Below, piece by piece: positions 33,180-38,694 of a stretch of DNA of 38,694 bases; position 1 is the stretch's first letter, and each line of letters begins with the position of its first letter. The position numbers and the translations under genes were made by a program. The notes under the pieces are model-generated. The model was given only the letters and a program-made list of their open reading frames with translations, did no database searches and had not been told where the DNA came from. This DNA comes from Bacillota bacterium (GTDB lineage Bacteria; Bacillota; UBA4882; UBA8346), in assembly GCA_029776595.1 (NCBI GenBank), contig JAKOSX010000119.1, positions 1 to 38,694 on the forward strand. Direction: 5' to 3'.

Positions 33180-34316
33180 TTATTTCGCTTCGGTGAAGGT
33201 CAGTTTAATTTGATACTTTTTCCCGTTCCGCACGATGACGGCTTTGACCGTGTCGCCGGGTTTATACTTTTGCTTGACGGCATTCAGTTCCTTCATGGTG
33301 GACGTCGACTTCCTGCCTAGGCTGATCAGGATATCTTTGGGCTTAATCCCGGCTTTCGCCGCGCCACTCTGATCCACCACCTCGGTGACGAAGATTCCCC
33401 GGGGCAAATTGTATGCCTTGGCCAGATTTTCCGGAATCTCCTGCCCGATGATGCCGATGAGCGGCCGCCCCTTCACATATCCGTATTTGATCAGTTGGTC
33501 GACAATGGGCTTTGCATCATTAATCGGAATGGCAAATCCCAATCCTTCCACGCCGGAGATGGAGACTTTCACCGTATTGATCCCCACCACTTTTCCATTG
33601 CCGTCCACCAGCGCACCGCCGCTGTTTCCGGGATTAATGGCCGCATCCGTCTGAATCAGGTTTAATGTGCGATCCTCCACTTCGATCTTTCGGTTGAGGG
33701 CACTGATGACGCCGGTAGTCACCGACCCGGCAAATTCCAGCCCGAGCGGATTGCCAATCGCTACTGCCAACGCTCCCACTTTCAACTTGGATGAATCGCC
33801 TAAAGGGGCAACCGGCAAGTTTTTCAGGTCAATCTTGATCACGGCCAGATCATTGACCAAATCCCCACCGATGAATTTGGCCTTGGCTTTCCGGTCGTCC
33901 GGCAAAAATACCTCCAAAGTCACCTTCTGACCTTGATTGTTGCGGGGGTCGGCATCCTGAACTACATGATAATTGGTTAAAATATAGCCGTTTTTTCTGA
34001 TGATAATTCCGGAACCCTCCGAAGTGGCACTCTGTTCCCCGGTATCGAAAAACCGGTCCAATGAGGCCTGCGACTGGACAGTCGTCCGAATCCCAACGAT
34101 GGAAGGTCCCACTTTCTCGGCTATTTGGACCACCGTCTCCGTTTCATTTGGTACCCCGGCTTTGAGAAGACTGTTCTTGGACATGTTGCCAAAAAACCGT
34201 TCGATGGCCCGGCCGAACAACACAGTCGCCACAATCAGCACCATGACGGCGATCAATCCCAATTTCCGCCCGATGATATCACGGAACCAATTTTTATCCC
34301 GGCCTTCCTTGTTCAT
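33180..34316 (-). CDS. HtrA/DegP-type serine protease with one PDZ domain
   Basis: Envelope quality-control protease. One N-terminal TM helix (about 17-36) anchors it with the catalytic part outside. Trypsin-like triad H117 (TNYHVV), D156 (NDLAVIKI), S232 (NPGNSGGALV). A single PDZ domain covers about 285-375 (RPLIGIIGQEI ... GAAKAGIKPKDILISLG). 378 residues matches Bacillota HtrA/HtrB. ATG follows AGGGAGATAAGAGCG. It is followed by its own terminator. Whether the two-component system downstream controls it cannot be read here. Confidence 0.95.
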   Translation of the reverse strand: MNKEGRDKNWFRDIIGRKLGLIAVMVLIVATVLFGRAIERFFGNMSKNSLLKAGVPNETETVVQIAEKVGPSIVGIRTTVQSQASLDRFFDTGEQSATSEGSGIIIRKNGYILTNYHVVQDADPRNNQGQKVTLEVFLPDDRKAKAKFIGGDLVNDLAVIKIDLKNLPVAPLGDSSKLKVGALAVAIGNPLGLEFAGSVTTGVISALNRKIEVEDRTLNLIQTDAAINPGNSGGALVDGNGKVVGINTVKVSISGVEGLGFAIPINDAKPIVDQLIKYGYVKGRPLIGIIGQEIPENLAKAYNLPRGIFVTEVVDQSGAAKAGIKPKDILISLGRKSTSTMKELNAVKQKYKPGDTVKAVIVRNGKKYQIKLTFTEAK

Positions 34317-34408
34317 CGCTCTTATCTCCCTTGTTTTTACCCATAGATTATCCCATCGGGAAAAATTTCATAACTTGAGGGAGAAAGAAGGCCGGACAAT
34401 GACATTCC

Positions 34409-34822
34409 TTACAACGGACGCATCCTTTGATACCACAGGCACTTGTCCTCCCATTGGCAATTTCCGCAAATGTCTTGGATATCCCAATACGTCCTAAACC
34501 GGGCAGCGATGCGTTCCAGAAAATTGCAAGCCAAATCTTGAGTGCCCGGTACCACATCCAGTTTTTCAAGGATTTTCAGATCCTTCGCCCGGATCCTGAG
34601 TTCGGAGTCTTTATTCTTTCCGCATCCGGTTTCGCTTCGGTGAGGGCAACAGCTGCAGATAATGTCTTCTTCGGCAACAACCTGAATTTCCAGGTGGGGA
34701 GAAGTCAGCAAATGATCCCGTATCCCCCGGAGATTGGCGACAAAGTCCTTACTGTACCCATACCCTTGAAATCCTTGAAGGCATAAAAGATGATGAGCCC
34801 GAATTTTAAGCGGTTGTTCCAT
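34409..34822 (-). CDS. DUF1284 domain-containing protein
   Basis: 137 residues. IRAHHLLCLQGFQGYGYS is the family signature. The cysteines cluster as IICSCCPHRSETGCG, DLACNF and DICGNCQWEDKCLW, a pattern suited to iron-sulfur or zinc binding. Function is not established. The ribosome site before ATG is weak (AAGAAGAAT). It starts 25 nt after the biotin T-component gene, so it is probably read with that operon; about 92 bp separate it from htrA. Confidence 0.85.
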   Translation of the reverse strand: MEQPLKIRAHHLLCLQGFQGYGYSKDFVANLRGIRDHLLTSPHLEIQVVAEEDIICSCCPHRSETGCGKNKDSELRIRAKDLKILEKLDVVPGTQDLACNFLERIAARFRTYWDIQDICGNCQWEDKCLWYQRMRPL

Positions 34823-34847
34823 ATTCTTCTTTCGCCCTTTCCAAAAA

Positions 34848-35606
34848 TCATATCAACAAAACCATCAGGCATGCGGCAACGGTAAAACCCAGCAACAACC
34901 AGTCCGTTGGCGTGGTTTGAAACGCCGTCGGAGTCCGCACCTCCGAATAACAGCGGGATTCCATCGCCTGGACGATTTCATCCGCCCGCATAAACGTATG
35001 GAATAAAAGGGGCCCTGCCAAAAACGAAATCCGGGCAATGGGGTTTTTTCGGCCGTCAATGCATCGGGCTTTTTGAGCATCCAGCATTTCGGAAGCCTGG
35101 TCAAAAATGGCCGGAATCAAAACCAACGTCAAACTGAACATCATGGCAACTCTGGCCGCCGGGATAAACGGCACCGGCCGGAGAAACCACTCCACCACGT
35201 TTTTAAAGAGGGAAAAAGAGGTGGTTCCCGTCATGATGTTTCCGATGATAAGCATTAACATCAGCCGCCAACCGAATAACAGACCGGAGCGCAGCCCTTC
35301 CCATGTCATTCCCTGAACCGGAAGGCCCGGGATAGCCGTCCCCGGAATGGTAAATGAATGGGCAACGACAATGATCCCTATTAAGACGAGAAAATACCTT
35401 ATCTCTGTCATCAATCGTTTGATGGATAATCCGGCGGCCATATAAACCATAAGCAATACGGCGGTTAAAACGGCCAGGTCAAGCCCTTTCTGCGAAAAAC
35501 CGACTGCCATGGTGAACAAAATCATGCATATCAGCTTAATCCTCCCGTCCATCCCATGGATTAACGTTTTTTTCGCAATATAATGAAATAGAGTCAACTC
35601 AGCCAT
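34848..35606 (-). CDS. bioN: Energy-coupling factor T component (biotin ECF transporter)
   Basis: Transmembrane coupling subunit of an ECF importer, 252 residues, with N-terminal TM helices and a cytoplasmic coupling helix region. The two Arg motifs that dock on the ATPase read LDAQKARC and MESRCY, where ARG is more usual. Its ATG overlaps the ATPase stop by 13 nt, so the two are translationally coupled. The gene symbol follows from the bioY neighbour and BirA operator; the T component could also be shared with other substrate proteins. Confidence 0.88.
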   Translation of the reverse strand: MAELTLFHYIAKKTLIHGMDGRIKLICMILFTMAVGFSQKGLDLAVLTAVLLMVYMAAGLSIKRLMTEIRYFLVLIGIIVVAHSFTIPGTAIPGLPVQGMTWEGLRSGLLFGWRLMLMLIIGNIMTGTTSFSLFKNVVEWFLRPVPFIPAARVAMMFSLTLVLIPAIFDQASEMLDAQKARCIDGRKNPIARISFLAGPLLFHTFMRADEIVQAMESRCYSEVRTPTAFQTTPTDWLLLGFTVAACLMVLLI

Positions 35607-36337
35607 GTCATAGTTTCCACGCTTTCACCGGATGGTTTTTTGATACCATACGTTTCAACGTCTCCGATTAACCGGGCGGGGTCCCCGTCCCTGACAATCC
35701 GGCCTTTTTCCATGATAATCAACCGGGTGGCATGGGCCAAAACCTTCTCTAAATCGTGAGTCACCACGAGGATGGTATGGCCTTTGCGGTGCAAATCGAC
35801 AATCTGGCTTAATACCTGAAGAACTCCCTGATAGTCCAGGGCTACAAAAGGCTCGTCAAAGGCGATAATTTGAGGCCTCATAGCAAGCACGCCCGCCACA
35901 GCCAGCCTCTTCTTCTGGCCTCCGGAGAGAGTGTGGGGTTGTCGGCAGGCAAGGTCGCTCAAACCGACCGCTTCAAGAATCTCCTTGACCAGCCTGTCCA
36001 CTTCCTCCCGGGATAAGTTGAGGTTTTCCGGCCCGAAAGCCACATCCTCAGATACGGTTTGCCCCACAATTTGATTGTCCGAATTTTGAAAGATTAAACC
36101 GATTTTTCTCCGGGCACGGGTAAGGTCTTTGGCGATAGGCACCCCTTCCAGAAGAACCTCCCCCGACGTCGGGCGGAGAAGGCCGTTCAAATGCCTGAGC
36201 AAAGCCGTTTTCCCCGAACCGTTGGCACCGGCGATGACAACAAACTCCCCGGCTTCAACAGATAGATTAATATCATTAAGAGCGATGGTTCCGTTTGGAA
36301 AAATATGCGTTAAATGCCGAATCTCCAAAATGGCCAT
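35594..36337 (-). CDS. bioM: ECF transporter ATPase (biotin)
   Basis: Cytoplasmic ABC ATPase of 247 residues that powers the importer. Walker A GANGSGKT, Q-loop FQNSDNQIVGQTVSEDVAFG (the acidic stretch is typical of ECF ATPases), signature LSGGQKKR, Walker B IIAFDEPF, H-loop VTHD. ATG follows CGGAGATAATC. It lies 33 nt after bioY. Only one ATPase gene is present, so it should form the homodimer used by bioMNY-type systems. Confidence 0.92.
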   Translation of the reverse strand: MAILEIRHLTHIFPNGTIALNDINLSVEAGEFVVIAGANGSGKTALLRHLNGLLRPTSGEVLLEGVPIAKDLTRARRKIGLIFQNSDNQIVGQTVSEDVAFGPENLNLSREEVDRLVKEILEAVGLSDLACRQPHTLSGGQKKRLAVAGVLAMRPQIIAFDEPFVALDYQGVLQVLSQIVDLHRKGHTILVVTHDLEKVLAHATRLIIMEKGRIVRDGDPARLIGDVETYGIKKPSGESVETMTWLS

Positions 36338-36370
36338 GATTATCTCCGTTTCTCAGAATTATCCATACAT

Positions 36371-36937
36371 CTATGCACGGTATTCATCTTCCCGCGGCAA
36401 CAGCGACTTTAAATAGGGCCGTAACGTCCTGACCAAGATTATGGCTGTCGCCATTTTAATCACCGTGCCGGGTATAAAAGGCAACAGCCCGAACCCTAAC
36501 GCTTTTGCCCACGTCACTTTCAATACGGTTTTTAACCAAACGATTCCCAATCCGAACAAAACAAAGTCTCCCAACAGCAAAGCGATGAAATCCTTAACCG
36601 ATGAGGGTTTCCCTTTCCCCGACACCCAGCCGATAACCAGAGCACCCAGCAAATATCCCACTAAAAAACCGCCGGTCGGGCCGAGAAAGACCGCCACTCC
36701 TGACGCTCCGCCCGCAAAGACCGGTATCCCCATGGCACCCAAGAACAAAAACAGCCCCACGCTGGCGCTTCCCCAGGCAGCACCCAATAACAACCCGGCC
36801 AACATCACGAAAAAGTCAGCCAAGACGATGGGCACCGGAATCAACGGAATGGGAAAACTCAGATAGCCCCCAATGGCGATCAAAGCCGTCATCAACGAGG
36901 CAAAAACCATCATCCGAAGTTGAGCGCTGGTATTCAT
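36371..36937 (-). CDS. bioY: Biotin transporter substrate-binding subunit BioY
   Basis: 188-residue S component with six TM helices. Typical BioY segments are PIPLIPVPIVLADFFVMLAGLLLGAAWG, the Gly-rich FLGPTGGFLVGYLLGALVIG, and FGLLPFIPGTVIKMATA near the C-terminus. Binds biotin with high affinity from outside. ATG follows AAAGGAAAGATATTCG. First gene of the bioY-ATPase-T operon, controlled by a BirA operator about 96 bp upstream. No biotin synthesis gene is in the window. Confidence 0.96.
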   Translation of the reverse strand: MNTSAQLRMMVFASLMTALIAIGGYLSFPIPLIPVPIVLADFFVMLAGLLLGAAWGSASVGLFLFLGAMGIPVFAGGASGVAVFLGPTGGFLVGYLLGALVIGWVSGKGKPSSVKDFIALLLGDFVLFGLGIVWLKTVLKVTWAKALGFGLLPFIPGTVIKMATAIILVRTLRPYLKSLLPREDEYRA

Positions 36938-37009
36938 CGAATATCTTTCCTTTCGTCACGTTTTTGACATACCCGTTCTTAAGTACTCTTTCATTGGCAC
37001 CTGTAGGTA

Positions 37010-37039
37010 ATTATAAAAGCCCGTCATATCGTTTGTCAA
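37010..37039 (-). promoter_or_regulatory. Promoter of the biotin transport operon
   Basis: Perfect TTGACA (37034-37039) and perfect TATAAT (37010-37015) with an 18-bp spacer on the minus strand. The -35 lies inside one half-site of the BirA operator, so repressor and RNA polymerase cannot bind together. Confidence 0.85.
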
Positions 37040-37064
37040 CCATAATTTATTTTATGGTTTACAA
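37033..37064. promoter_or_regulatory. BirA operator
   Basis: TTGTCAACC-N14-GGTTTACAA is an inverted repeat with eight of nine positions symmetric. It matches the known BirA box (TTGTAAACC-N14/15-GGTTTACAA) at all but one base. Biotinoyl-AMP-loaded BirA would bind here and shut off bioY transcription when biotin is plentiful. Confidence 0.9.
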
Positions 37065-37081
37065 TAACACTCGGCACAGAA

Positions 37082-37108
37082 TAAAAAACTCCGGATGAAC
37101 TCCGGAGT
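37082..37108 (-). terminator. Terminator of metY
   Basis: ACTCCGGA-gttca-TCCGGAGT on the minus strand, an 8-bp stem followed by six T, about 43 bp after the metY stop codon. Confidence 0.88.
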
Positions 37109-37150
37109 CTTTGTTGACATCGATATTTGATCAAACCTTTCCCTATGTCT

Positions 37151-38458
<1,308 letters not shown>

Positions 38459-38694
38459 TCATATATAATACATGGGCGCAGCGTTGATTTTGTTGAATGC
38501 ATCCGCCAAATCCTGAAGACTGATGGAATCTGCGACTTTATTCAGGCTGGCATTTATGGGGTTCCAGACATTCGTCTGTAAACATGAAAGCATCGCATTT
38601 TCCACGCCTTCTCCGGCATTCTCTTCGTCAACAACGGCCAATTCGCCTTCCAACGCCCTTAAAATCATCCCCACAGTCACCTGGGCAGGATCAA
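38459..38694 (-). CDS. Rrf2 family transcriptional regulator, C-terminal part
   Basis: The frame is open to the window edge, so the N-terminal winged helix is outside; the ORF-track GTG is not the real start. The visible part begins DPAQVTVGMILRALEGELAVVD, the dimer-helix motif of Rrf2 proteins (compare D-ITVGDIIRALEGPL). Position directly before metY suggests a CymR-like regulator of cysteine/methionine genes. An IscR type is less likely because only one Cys is visible and the cluster-binding trio is not seen. Confidence 0.85.
   Translation of the reverse strand, partial: DPAQVTVGMILRALEGELAVVDEENAGEGVENAMLSCLQTNVWNPINASLNKVADSISLQDLADAFNKINAAPMYYI

Overview
The window looks like a chromosome segment of a spore-forming, motile Bacillota (Firmicutes). 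The evidence is strong AGGAGG-type ribosome sites before nearly every gene, a SleB-type LysM hydrolase, AprX-like subtilases, tiny YjcZ-like membrane proteins, a CotJC-like manganese catalase, a DUF1540 protein, and a che operon behind a sigma-28/sigma-D-like promoter. No species is assigned. There is no CRISPR array, insertion sequence, prophage or rRNA.

Layout. 1-2.7 kb: the tail of an unknown gene, tRNA-Leu(CAG), an aminotransferase and murI. These last two converge on a palindromic terminator flanked on both sides by heptanucleotide repeats. 2.8-9.75 kb: a minus-strand chemotaxis operon, MCP-cheA-cheW-cheR-cheB-cheY. 10-15 kb: rmuC (followed by a second copy of the heptad-plus-palindrome element), a class A penicillin-binding protein, a GH1 beta-glucosidase and one small unknown protein. 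15.9-19.7 kb: a four-LysM SleB-type hydrolase and a membrane-anchored protein with about sixteen TPR-like repeats.

19.7-25.2 kb is the most unusual part. In transcription order (minus strand) it carries an AprX-like subtilase whose frame is broken at a C6/G6 run, three tiny paralogous one-TM proteins absent from the supplied ORF track, a stand-alone subtilisin-propeptide-like (I9) protein, a subtilase pseudoenzyme that lost its catalytic Ser and oxyanion Asn, and an apparently intact subtilase.

25.3-34.3 kb: a flavodoxin-fold reductase, a DUF1540/Mn-catalase pair, a copper module (HMA-DsbD-cupredoxin fusion, CopA, OmpR-type regulator, histidine kinase) and an HtrA protease. 34.4-38.7 kb: a DUF1284 protein, a biotin ECF transporter (bioY, ATPase, T component) behind a clear BirA operator overlapping the promoter, and a sulfur pair (Rrf2 regulator, metY).

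Start codons were moved from the longest ORF to the ATG/GTG/TTG with a ribosome site wherever the sequence allowed. Functions come from recognised motifs; no database search was run.
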